NCBI GenBank assembly: GCA_938038035.1
Contig: CALHQV010000328.1
Span: 1-14,379 of the forward strand
DNA length: 14,379 nt
Reading direction: 5' to 3'
Source of the DNA: an uncultured Gemella sp.
GTDB taxonomy: Bacteria; Bacillota; Bacilli; Staphylococcales; Gemellaceae
Position 1 is the stretch's first letter; the number at the start of each line of letters is the position of its first letter. A model generated the notes under the pieces. The model made no database searches. It was not told where the DNA came from and worked only from the letters and a program-made list of their open reading frames with translations. The translations under genes and the position numbers were made by a program. Below are positions 7,536-14,379 of this stretch, in pieces.

Positions 7536-8498
7536 TTATTCCTCTTCGTTTTTCTCTTCGTTTAAGAATTTTTCAACAATAAATCTTGGGCGTCCTTTTG
7601 TTTCTAAGTAGATTTTACCTACGTATTCACCCACAATACCTAGTGAAATCATAATCATTCCACCAATAAACCACATTGATATCATTAAACTTGACCATCC
7701 TGGTCTTGCAAATCCTGCAAAGTAACTATACAATGTGTAGAAAAATACTATCGCAGCAATAAATATCATTAATGCTCCACCTATAGTAATAAATCTAATT
7801 AATTTTACAGATAAAGAAGTAATTCCTTCAAAAGCAAATGCTAACATCTTAGATAATGGATATTTACTTTCTCCAGCGAATCTTTCTGCACGTTCATATG
7901 TAACGATGTCACTTGGATATCCTATCATAGGAACAATACCACGTAAGAATAAGTTTACCTCTTTGAATTGAGCTAACCCTTCTAACGCACGTTTACTCAT
8001 TAAACGATAGTCAGCATGGTTAAACACTGTATTTGCGCCTAATTTTTCCATCACTTTATAGAAAGCTTCAGCTGTGAAACGTTTAAAGAATGTATCTGTA
8101 GTTCTTGCAGAACGAACACCATAAACTACATCAGCACCAGCTAGATATTTCTTCATCATTTCATCCATAGCATTGATGTCATCTTGTAAATCAGCATCCA
8201 TAGAAATACTTACATCACAGTGATCTTTAACAGTCATAAGTCCTGCTAAAAGTGCATTTTGGTGTCCTCTATTTCTACTTAAGTTAATACCACTGAATAA
8301 TGGATTTTTTTCATGAAGTTCTTCTATCATTTCCCATGTTCTATCTTTTGAACCATCGTTCACTAAGACAACACGGCTATCTTTTGAAATTAAATCTTCT
8401 TCTATCATAGAATTCATTTTAACTTCTAATCTTTTTGCAGTCTCGTTTAATACCTCTTCTTCATTGTAACAAGGTATAACTACATATAACTTTTTCAT
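7536..8498 (-). CDS. Family 2 glycosyltransferase, polyprenyl-phosphate sugar synthase (GtrB/CsbB-like)
   Basis: This 320-residue membrane-attached enzyme should transfer a sugar from a nucleotide donor to undecaprenyl phosphate on the cytoplasmic face. The GT-A catalytic domain (about 1-225) contains VIPCYNEE (7-14), VNDGS (46-50) and the metal-binding MDADLQDD (100-107). The acceptor-region motif AERFAGESKYP is near 204-214. Two membrane helices follow (about 232-260 and 270-294), then the family's basic tail with GRPRF (302-306). This architecture matches GtrB, CsbB and related proteins; the sugar (glucose, GlcNAc or other) cannot be read from sequence. The ATG at 8496-8498 has AGGAG 7 bases upstream (8506-8510). 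The gene lies 15 bases after sua5 and just before the GT-C gene that probably uses its product. No GtrA/GtcA-type flippase is present in the window. Confidence 0.92.
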   Translation of the reverse strand: MKKLYVVIPCYNEEEVLNETAKRLEVKMNSMIEEDLISKDSRVVLVNDGSKDRTWEMIEELHEKNPLFSGINLSRNRGHQNALLAGLMTVKDHCDVSISMDADLQDDINAMDEMMKKYLAGADVVYGVRSARTTDTFFKRFTAEAFYKVMEKLGANTVFNHADYRLMSKRALEGLAQFKEVNLFLRGIVPMIGYPSDIVTYERAERFAGESKYPLSKMLAFAFEGITSLSVKLIRFITIGGALMIFIAAIVFFYTLYSYFAGFARPGWSSLMISMWFIGGMIMISLGIVGEYVGKIYLETKGRPRFIVEKFLNEEKNEEE

Positions 8499-8513
8499 TA
8501 CAAATCTCCTATT

Positions 8514-9545
8514 TTATTTTTTACTTATAGCTTTATTAAGTCTATTTAACAAAGCTTTATTCTCTTTCGTTTCTTCGATTGGTAGTATAAAAATTTCCTC
8601 TACCTTTTCTTCATCAAACTCCCTTAGAATATTATATAAATTTTTATTAGATTGTTCAACACTTTTCTCACTATCTGCTAAATATTTTATAGAAACATTT
8701 AAATCATTAACTCTAGATTCCATTTCTTTATATGTAATAAAACCTGTTTTTTGACTTTTGTTTTTTAAAACATTTATTAAATTTTCAAATGAATCATTAA
8801 ACAATACTAATTCCGCTTCAGGAGAATAATGTCTATATTTCATTCCTGGTGATATAGGTGCGGCATTTTGTGTAAGTACTTCTTCATTATACTTCACACT
8901 ACCTTCTCCTAGTACAGACTCAATATCTTCTTTAGTAATATCTCCGGGACGCGCAATAACAAGCGGATATCTTGTACAATCAATAACCGTACTTTCTAAA
9001 CCGATATCCGATTGTTCATCTTCGATTATTACATCTATTTTTCCATTCAAATCATGATAAACATGTTCAAATTTTGTCGGAGATGGCTTTCCACTTGTAT
9101 TAGCACTTGGTGCTGCTAATAGAACTTTAGTTTCTTTTAATAATTCTCGAGCAGTAACATTAGATGGCATTCTGACAGCTAACGTATTTAAACCCGCAGT
9201 AACCTTTTTAGAAATACCGTTATTTTCTTTAACATTTAAAATTAAAGTCATCGGACCTGGCCAGAACTTATCTACCAGTTTCTTAACATTTTCATCACTA
9301 TAATCAACGATATTATCTAGCTGACTCATTTCATAAAAATGAACAATTAGTGGATTATCACTCGGACGACCTTTTGCCTCATATATCTTACTTACCGCTT
9401 CATCATCCATAGCGTTAGCACTTAAGCCATAGACAGTTTCTGTTGGAATAGCTACAAGCTTTCCATTTTTATAATACTCAGTTAACTTACTGTATATCTC
9501 TTCTTTACTTTCACTTTTCGAAATATTAATTATTTCAGTTTCCAT
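8514..9545 (-). CDS. sua5: L-threonylcarbamoyladenylate synthase (Sua5/YrdC/YwlC type)
   Basis: This 343-residue cytoplasmic enzyme forms threonylcarbamoyl-AMP from threonine, bicarbonate and ATP, the first step of the t6A37 modification of ANN-decoding tRNAs. The YrdC domain (about 12-215) carries PTETVYGL (34-41), KGRPSDNPL (58-66), RMPSN (125-129), SANTSGKPSPT (147-157), STVIDC (185-190) and RPGDI (199-203). The linker motif SPGMKYRHYSP (232-242) and a C-terminal Sua5 domain (about 245-343) make this the long Sua5 form, not the short TsaC form. The ATG at 9543-9545 follows AAAGGAG. It lies 25 bases after ecfT and 15 before the GT2 gene, so it is probably cotranscribed with both. Confidence 0.95.
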   Translation of the reverse strand: METEIINISKSESKEEIYSKLTEYYKNGKLVAIPTETVYGLSANAMDDEAVSKIYEAKGRPSDNPLIVHFYEMSQLDNIVDYSDENVKKLVDKFWPGPMTLILNVKENNGISKKVTAGLNTLAVRMPSNVTARELLKETKVLLAAPSANTSGKPSPTKFEHVYHDLNGKIDVIIEDEQSDIGLESTVIDCTRYPLVIARPGDITKEDIESVLGEGSVKYNEEVLTQNAAPISPGMKYRHYSPEAELVLFNDSFENLINVLKNKSQKTGFITYKEMESRVNDLNVSIKYLADSEKSVEQSNKNLYNILREFDEEKVEEIFILPIEETKENKALLNRLNKAISKK

Positions 9546-9570
9546 CCTATCTCCTTTCTAAAATTTCATA

Positions 9571-10359
9571 TTACACTAACATTATAAATATTGTAATAAC
9601 TATTATTAATATATAACTTAAATAATCTAGTTTATTATATTTTAGTACTTTATACTTACTTCTTACACCGGTAGTAGAATAACCCCTTACTTCCATTGCA
9701 GTAGCAAGCTCATCAGCCCTTTTCAAAGTAGCTATAAATAATGGTATCAGTATAGGAATAAACTTCCTTATTTTCTGCGCTAGGCTTCCTTCATTAAAAT
9801 CTGAACCACGTGAAACCTGAGCATTTATTATTCTATTAGTTTCTTCTAATATAGTCGGAATAAATCTAAGTGAAATAGATAATACTAACGCAAAAGTCGA
9901 AATTGGTACCCCTACCTTCTGTAGAAACCCAAGACTCTTTTCTATAGCACTTGTTATTTCTGTTGGCGAAGTAGTAGCCATAAAGACAACCATTATCGCA
10001 ACAACTAAAATAAACCTAACTGTAATCAATGCGATTCCTAAAAGTGCACCACTATAAATCTTCCAACCTAATACTTCATACAACACGGTACCTTTTTTAT
10101 TAAAAACAAGGTGAATCAATGAAGTAAATAAAATCAGTATACTAATAGCTTTTACGCTATTAATTAAAAACGCCGGACTCGTTTTAGATAGTATAACTAT
10201 CGCTAGTAGCATTAGTATTAAGATAAGAAATTCTAACACATTATATGCAATAAATACATCTACTAAGTACCAAATTACAAAAAATATTTTAGCTCGCGGA
10301 TCAAGATTATGAATAATAGTATTTAATGGAATATACTTGCTTATTAACGAATTATTCAT
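9571..10359 (-). CDS. ecfT: Energy-coupling factor transporter transmembrane protein EcfT
   Basis: This 262-residue membrane scaffold links the two ATPases to exchangeable substrate-binding S-components in group II ECF transporters for vitamins and metal ions. Several hydrophobic segments occupy about 24-60, 70-86, 104-130, 150-172, 200-212 and 244-262. The two coupling-helix motifs that dock into the ATPases are intact: QVSRGSDF (SRG at 183-185) and AMEVRGYST (VRG at 224-226). Length is typical. Its ATG (10357-10359) overlaps the end of ecfA2 by 8 bases, indicating translational coupling. No S-component gene lies in the window, as usual for group II systems where they are scattered. Confidence 0.96.
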   Translation of the reverse strand: MNNSLISKYIPLNTIIHNLDPRAKIFFVIWYLVDVFIAYNVLEFLILILMLLAIVILSKTSPAFLINSVKAISILILFTSLIHLVFNKKGTVLYEVLGWKIYSGALLGIALITVRFILVVAIMVVFMATTSPTEITSAIEKSLGFLQKVGVPISTFALVLSISLRFIPTILEETNRIINAQVSRGSDFNEGSLAQKIRKFIPILIPLFIATLKRADELATAMEVRGYSTTGVRSKYKVLKYNKLDYLSYILIIVITIFIMLV

Positions 10360-11239
10360 TTCTACTACTTCCTATCTTATTTTTTAAAGCATTAATTAAT
10401 TCATCATATTTCCTAGGAAATACATTCAATGCTATATTATTTGCTTCCAATTTTTTGTAAAACTTCAATACTTCTGGTAATTCTAATGAATTATCCTTGA
10501 GTACCTGTTCATTCAGGAAAAGGTCTTCCACCTTTCCTTCAAAACTAATTTCTCCATTTTTCAAGACGAAAACTTTATCCGCATATTCCAATACATAATC
10601 CATATTATGAGTTACAAGTACTATCGTCATATCGAATTCTTCTTTAAGTCTTTTCACCATAGCCATGATTTCCTCACGACTCTGATAATCTAGAGCAACT
10701 GTAGGTTCATCTAATATTAGTACTTTAGGTTCTAAGGCAAGTACACCACATAAAGCAACTTTCCTCATCTCTCCTCCTGATAATTCAAAAGGAGATTTAT
10801 CTAAGTAACTTTCGTCAAGTCCTACTAATTTTATTAATTCTTTTGCTTTCGAGATAGCTTTTTCTTCTTCAACTCCGTAATTTAAGGGCGCAAAGATAAT
10901 ATCTTTTAATACGCTTGTTTCAAATAATTGCTGTTCAGAAAACTGGAATAACACCGCAACATCTTGTCTTAATATTTTCAGTTTTTTAGCCAATTCTCTT
11001 CTTTCTTTTTTACTCTGTGGATTAGTAATCAATATATTATCTACTGCTACTTCTCCTTTTGTAGGTAATAATAAGCCGTTAATATGCTCTATAAGGGTAG
11101 ACTTTCCACTACCCGTCTTACCTACTATTACTGTATAACTTCCTTCATCTATCTTCAAGTTTATATCTTTTAAGACTTCTCTAGCATATGGGGTCTTATA
11201 ATTATAAGTATAGCTTACATTTTTTAAACTAATTTGCAT
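10352..11239 (-). CDS. ecfA2: Energy-coupling factor transporter ATP-binding protein EcfA2
   Basis: This 295-residue ABC ATPase is the second nucleotide-binding subunit of the shared ECF module. It has Walker A GKTGSGKST (40-48), a Q-loop in LFQFSEQQLFETSVLKDI (Q99) of the EcfA2 type, signature LSGGE (153-157), Walker B VLILDEPT (D177, E178) and switch histidine in VTHN (H211). The C-terminal part (about 225-295) is the EcfA-type extension. The ATG at 11237-11239 overlaps the end of ecfA1 by 16 bases, so the two subunits are translationally coupled, consistent with their assembly as a heterodimer. Confidence 0.96.
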   Translation of the reverse strand: MQISLKNVSYTYNYKTPYAREVLKDINLKIDEGSYTVIVGKTGSGKSTLIEHINGLLLPTKGEVAVDNILITNPQSKKERRELAKKLKILRQDVAVLFQFSEQQLFETSVLKDIIFAPLNYGVEEEKAISKAKELIKLVGLDESYLDKSPFELSGGEMRKVALCGVLALEPKVLILDEPTVALDYQSREEIMAMVKRLKEEFDMTIVLVTHNMDYVLEYADKVFVLKNGEISFEGKVEDLFLNEQVLKDNSLELPEVLKFYKKLEANNIALNVFPRKYDELINALKNKIGSSRNE

Positions 11240-12045
11240 ATTTTTCTTAATACACTCCCCTCGTCTTCTTCTATTTCAAATATTTCTTGATTCAGGTAAT
11301 TGTTTAAATCTCTTTTTATTCTCTCTACGAAAGGAACCTCTAAGCTATATTTTTCCAAAATCTCAGTATCAGCATATAGCGTTGTATAATCCCCTTGATA
11401 AACTATTTCTCCGCTTTCTAATATGACAATATCATCTGAATAAACACTCTCTTCTGCATCGTGAGTGATAGAGATTATAGTTATTCCTTTTTCTTTATTT
11501 ATTTTTTTTATATACTCTAAAATAGACTTTTTAGCTTTAGGATCAAGCATACTCGTAGCCTCATCCAATATTAAAACCTCAGGATCTAAAGCTAGCGAAG
11601 ATGCTATTGCCACCCTTTGTTTTTGCCCACCTGATAATGATGATGGCTCATATTTTCTATAGTCCGTCATATCAACAATTTCTAATACTCTATCTATTAT
11701 CTCATCCATCTTTTCTTGAGGAACATTTCTATTCTCAAGTCCAAATGCTATATCTTCTTCTACAGTAGATCCTACGAATTGATTATCAGGATTTTGAAAA
11801 ACAATAGCTATTTTATTTTTTATATCATCATAAAGTTCTTTATTGTATTCTTTATTATTAAAAGTTACTTTCCCAGAAGTTGCTAAATTCTGCCCATAAA
11901 TCAACTTCATAAGCGTTGACTTTCCGCTTCCGTTTTTCCCTAAAACACTAAGCCAACGCCCCTCTTTTATTTCTAAATTTATATTTGATAATGCAGTCTT
12001 TTTAGAACTAGAATATTGAAAAAAAACATCTTCAAATTTTATCAT
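11224..12045 (-). CDS. ecfA1: Energy-coupling factor transporter ATP-binding protein EcfA1
   Basis: This 273-residue ABC ATPase is the first subunit of the ECF ATPase pair. It contains Walker A GKNGSGKST (36-44), the EcfA1-type Q-loop FQNPDNQFVGSTVEEDI (Q84), signature LSGGQ (137-141), Walker B VLILDEAT (D161, E162) and switch histidine ITHD (H195). It is the first gene after a strong promoter. The ATG at 12043-12045 is preceded by a weak ribosome binding site (TTAGG). The product should pair with EcfA2 and power EcfT plus interchangeable S-components. Confidence 0.96.
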   Translation of the reverse strand: MIKFEDVFFQYSSSKKTALSNINLEIKEGRWLSVLGKNGSGKSTLMKLIYGQNLATSGKVTFNNKEYNKELYDDIKNKIAIVFQNPDNQFVGSTVEEDIAFGLENRNVPQEKMDEIIDRVLEIVDMTDYRKYEPSSLSGGQKQRVAIASSLALDPEVLILDEATSMLDPKAKKSILEYIKKINKEKGITIISITHDAEESVYSDDIVILESGEIVYQGDYTTLYADTEILEKYSLEVPFVERIKRDLNNYLNQEIFEIEEDEGSVLRKICKLV

Positions 12046-12078
12046 TTTATTACCTAATTTTCTACAGAATATCCTTAT

Positions 12079-12107
12079 ATTATATCAAATATCCCGATTT
12101 TTCTCAA
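12079..12107 (-). promoter_or_regulatory. Promoter of the ecfA1-to-LRR operon
   Basis: On the minus strand TTGAGA (12102-12107) and a perfect TATAAT (12079-12084) are separated by 17 bases, with TGA before the -10 (extended -10). It lies in the truA-ecfA1 gap, about 34 bases from -10 to the ecfA1 start codon. It is the best match to the sigma-A consensus in the window. Confidence 0.85.
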
Positions 12108-12145
12108 ACTAAATACGGATAGGTATTTAAATATATTCATACCTA

Positions 12146-12943
12146 TTATTTATTACAATAAGCTTTTAAACTATTATTTATAAATTTATTTATTTTATCA
12201 TCATCATAAACCACTTCTTTAAGGTACAATCCTGCTGCATCAGCTTTAGGCCCTGCGAATTGGCGTTCTTTTTTTTCTAATATTTCTTTAATGTAATCAG
12301 CTTCATATTTACCGGCAGCCACATTTTGTATAGTTCCGATAATTATTCTAACCATATTATATAAGAATCCATTCCCAGTAATTTCAAAGTTTACAATATT
12401 AGGATTAATCAGATCTTTCTCCATAGTTAAACTATATATCGTTCTAACCTTATCTTCAACGCTAGAATTTTTCGAACAAAATGATGAAAAATCATGTTCT
12501 CCAACAAAATATTGCAACGCTTCTTGGGCTTTTTCGAAATTAAAATCAAAACTATGTTTACCTACATAATTTAATAAGAATGGATCCACTTCTCTTCCGA
12601 TATGCAGCTTATAATAGTATGTTTTTTGTGTGCTATTATACCTAACATGAAAATCTTCAGAAGCAGACGTCGCTCCCACTATCCTAATGTCTTTCGGAAT
12701 AGTAGCATTCAACGCCTTAACCCATGCTTCATCTGGAATATTTAAATCAGTATCAAAATGTAATACCTGACCATAAGCGTGCACACCACTATCAGTTCTT
12801 CCACTCATATAAAGACGAACATCTTTTTTATTAATTTTCTTTAAACTTTTCTCAATTTCTTCTTGAATTGTATTATTATTTGGTTGTATTTGAAATCCAT
12901 GGTAATTACTACCATCATACCTACAAAGTAAAACTACTCTCAC
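12146..12943 (-). CDS. truA: tRNA pseudouridine(38-40) synthase TruA
   Basis: This 265-residue cytoplasmic enzyme isomerises uridines 38-40 in the anticodon stem-loop of tRNAs. The N-terminal strand with RYDGSNYHGFQIQ (8-20) and the catalytic motif GRTDSGVHA (48-56, D51 the nucleophile) are clear. Later family elements include EHDFSSFC (about 149-156) and GNGFLYNMVR (about 193-202). Length is normal. The start is a GTG (12941-12943), chosen because AGGAG (12950-12954) lies exactly 6 bases upstream and no better ATG precedes the conserved first strand. An 8-bp inverted repeat overlaps the stop codon but has no U-run, so some transcription may continue into the ecf operon. Confidence 0.95.
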   Translation of the reverse strand: MRVVLLCRYDGSNYHGFQIQPNNNTIQEEIEKSLKKINKKDVRLYMSGRTDSGVHAYGQVLHFDTDLNIPDEAWVKALNATIPKDIRIVGATSASEDFHVRYNSTQKTYYYKLHIGREVDPFLLNYVGKHSFDFNFEKAQEALQYFVGEHDFSSFCSKNSSVEDKVRTIYSLTMEKDLINPNIVNFEITGNGFLYNMVRIIIGTIQNVAAGKYEADYIKEILEKKERQFAGPKADAAGLYLKEVVYDDDKINKFINNSLKAYCNK

Positions 12944-13039
12944 TCTTATCTCCTAAATATTTTATTTTAATCTTTATTTCTTACTTCTTAATCGTCGTAT
13001 TATTCCTTGAATGCTTTCTAACGACTCACTCTATATGCT

Positions 13040-13068
13040 ATTATACCATAACAATAGAAAGAGAAAAA
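13040..13068 (-). promoter_or_regulatory. Possible extended -10 promoter of truA
   Basis: On the minus strand a perfect TATAAT (13040-13045) is preceded by TGG, an extended -10 element. The corresponding -35 position 17 bases upstream reads TTTTTC, a poor match. Transcription from here would give a leader of about 90 bases without recognised structure. Confidence 0.5.
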
Positions 13069-13185
13069 GATGAGATAAGAGTTAAACACAGCAACAAATC
13101 AGTAAAAATCACACTTAACTTTACTTAATCGACATAAAAAATTACAACCTTATCTTGTATATTAAAAATATTATTTTACCAAAAT

Positions 13186-13241
13186 AAAAAAAGAGTAACT
13201 CAAAAATCTTGATTTCAGAAAAATCGATTTTATCGAGTCAC
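13186..13241 (-). terminator. Repeat-derived terminator of the ugtP-like gene
   Basis: The outer stem pairs GTAACTC (13195-13201) with GAGTCAC (13235-13241), with one wobble. Inner stems are AAAATC/GATTTT and GATTT/AAATC-like segments. On the minus strand the hairpin is followed by seven U residues (complement of 13186-13192). It lies 33 bases after the stop codon of the gene at 13275. The sequence is clearly related to the second hairpin of repeat copy B (2442-2487), in opposite orientation. Confidence 0.85.
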
Positions 13242-13274
13242 CCTCACTCAGAACACATATAAAGTTAATTAATA

Positions 13275-14375
13275 TTATACTTTATTCAACTCTAAAATCC
13301 CAATAATATCTTTGCAAATATTATAACTTGCATGCGGTAAATAATTTTTTGTCATACTGTATTTAATCTTCTTAATATTATCTTCAAAAAATAGTTCTTC
13401 TAAACAATCTAGTACTTCGTCTAAATTTTTAGCGATTTTTGCCATTCCATTTCTCCTAAAATAAATCGCATTCTCCATCTCTTGTCCAGGAACTGGATTA
13501 AAAAGAATCAGTGGAATATTACTTGCTAATGCTTCAGAAATAGTTACTCCTCCTGCCTTAGTTATAAGCACATCAGCAGCCTGCATCCATTCTCTCATAT
13601 TTTCAGTATAACCTAGAATTTTAGCCCTTTCTTGTTTAGCATAATCTATTTCTAATTCATTCTTTAATTCTCTATTTTTACCACAGATTACTACTACTTG
13701 AGTATCTTTATTTTTCAGTAGTATTTTCCCAATAAGGTTTGAAAAATCAGTAGATACTCCAAAAGCACCAGCAGATAACAAAACTGTCTTTTTATCTATA
13801 GCTAATTTATTATCTTGCAACCATTGTTCAACATCCATTTTATTATCGAATTTTTCAGCAATCGGTATTCCAAATTTCTTAACTTTTTGTTTTTCTACAT
13901 TTAACTTCAATAACTCTCTTTCAGTTTCATCTGTCGCTACATAATATCTAACTGCATCTTTAGTTAACCAACTTTTATGAAAATGATAATCCGTTATTAT
14001 ATTAACTATTGGTATCTTTTTATCTTTCAATAAAGATAAAGCAGGAGTTGGAAATGTTGAGACAATAATATCTGGCTTAGTCTGTTTTACTAGTTTTTTC
14101 AAATACTCCGAACTAAAATATCTATAAGCAGAGATATTACTATGATTTTTCCCTACATAATATAAATACCCGTAAATATCTCTAAAATATGAAAAGCTAT
14201 ATAAGTATAATTTTTTCAAAACTGGTGTCAAATTTGGATGAGCTTGTAAGAACAAATCTGTTTCAATAACTTCAATCTCATCAGCATAATATTTTTCAAA
14301 TGTTTCTTTAATATTTTTTGATACTTGAAGATGCCCATTTCCAAATGAACCTGTTATTAATAAAACTTTTTTCAT
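13275..14375 (-). CDS. ugtP: Processive diacylglycerol glucosyltransferase-like protein (UgtP/YpfP family)
   Basis: This 366-residue peripheral membrane protein resembles the enzymes that transfer glucose from UDP-glucose to diacylglycerol, making the diglucosyl anchor of lipoteichoic acid. The N-terminal MGDG-synthase-like domain starts with the expected LLITGSFGNGHLQVSKN (GNGH at 12-15, lipid-binding region) and includes ITDYHFHKSW (127-136). The GT28 C-terminal domain has the nucleotide-sugar motif KAGGVTISEAL (273-283) and PVPGQEMEN (294-302). It is slightly shorter than the B. subtilis and S. aureus relatives as I recall them, mainly at the C-terminus. The ATG at 14373-14375 matches the family start; its ribosome binding site and promoter lie beyond the window edge 4 bases away. 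The exact number of sugars added cannot be read from sequence. Confidence 0.88.
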   Translation of the reverse strand: MKKVLLITGSFGNGHLQVSKNIKETFEKYYADEIEVIETDLFLQAHPNLTPVLKKLYLYSFSYFRDIYGYLYYVGKNHSNISAYRYFSSEYLKKLVKQTKPDIIVSTFPTPALSLLKDKKIPIVNIITDYHFHKSWLTKDAVRYYVATDETERELLKLNVEKQKVKKFGIPIAEKFDNKMDVEQWLQDNKLAIDKKTVLLSAGAFGVSTDFSNLIGKILLKNKDTQVVVICGKNRELKNELEIDYAKQERAKILGYTENMREWMQAADVLITKAGGVTISEALASNIPLILFNPVPGQEMENAIYFRRNGMAKIAKNLDEVLDCLEELFFEDNIKKIKYSMTKNYLPHASYNICKDIIGILELNKV

Positions 14376-14379
14376 ATTA

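Larger units (their letters stand above)
12944..13274. other. 331-base gap between the ugtP-like gene and truA
   Basis: This AT-rich gap holds the truA ribosome binding site (12950-12954), a possible truA promoter (13040-13045) and the hairpin terminator of the upstream gene (13186-13241). The rest (about 13046-13185) shows no convincing gene, RNA or repeat. The open frame on the plus strand that crosses the truA start is an antisense shadow without a ribosome binding site. Confidence 0.6.

Noticed and set aside
12119..12146. Inverted repeat ATAGGTAT/ATACCTAT as a truA terminator
   Set aside because: Only 8 bp with a 12-base loop, overlapping the stop codon, and no U-run on the minus strand; it may be fortuitous.
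12868..13128. Plus-strand open frame of 86 codons across the truA start
   Set aside because: No ribosome binding site, antisense to truA over its first third, and a low-complexity composition; no support for a gene.

Overview
The window is AT-rich, and every gene I can support lies on the minus strand, so transcription runs from high to low coordinates. The gene set is a Bacillota/Bacilli housekeeping set: a T-box-controlled thrS, a group II ECF transporter core (ecfA1-ecfA2-ecfT), truA, a Sua5-type protein, a ugtP-like glycolipid glucosyltransferase and a uraA/pyrP-type uracil permease. Ribosome binding sites are of the AGGAG type and start codons are mostly ATG. A host-associated low-GC coccus such as Gemella would fit, but this rests on general impression and not on a search.

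Layout in transcription order. (1) ugtP-like gene (13275-14375), ended by a repeat-derived hairpin terminator (13186-13241). (2) A 331-base gap with a possible extended -10 promoter, then truA (12146-12943, GTG start). (3) A strong promoter (12079-12107) leads into a tightly packed run: ecfA1, ecfA2 and ecfT (overlapping by 16 and 8 bases), then sua5, a GT2 polyprenyl-phosphate glycosyltransferase, a polytopic GT-C-like membrane protein, and a secreted membrane-anchored leucine-rich-repeat (LRR) protein that overlaps the GT-C gene by 20 bases. (4) A 17-bp hairpin closes this run and physically contains the -35 box of the next promoter, which drives a threonine T-box leader and thrS. (5) A compound palindromic repeat fills the thrS-ppi gap. 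It is followed by a cyclophilin-type peptidyl-prolyl isomerase with a perfect 21-bp terminator, and then by the uracil permease with its own promoter and terminator. (6) The first ~85 bases carry another copy of the same repeat, inverted relative to the thrS-ppi copy and cut by the window edge.

Functional reading. The central operon mixes vitamin or micronutrient uptake (EcfA1/EcfA2/EcfT, with S-components encoded elsewhere), tRNA t6A formation (Sua5) and an envelope-glycosylation module (GT2 plus GT-C). The LRR surface protein is translationally coupled to that module. The nearby ugtP-like gene would make the diglucosyl-diacylglycerol anchor of lipoteichoic acid. The GT2/GT-C pair resembles known systems that glycosylate teichoic acids or other surface polymers, so envelope glycosylation is a plausible common theme, but the acceptor is unknown. 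I found no CRISPR array, rRNA, tRNA, complete transposase or phage gene. The least ordinary items are the GT2/GT-C/LRR unit, the terminator/promoter overlap upstream of the thrS T-box, and the family of palindromic intergenic repeats, one copy of which acts as a terminator.
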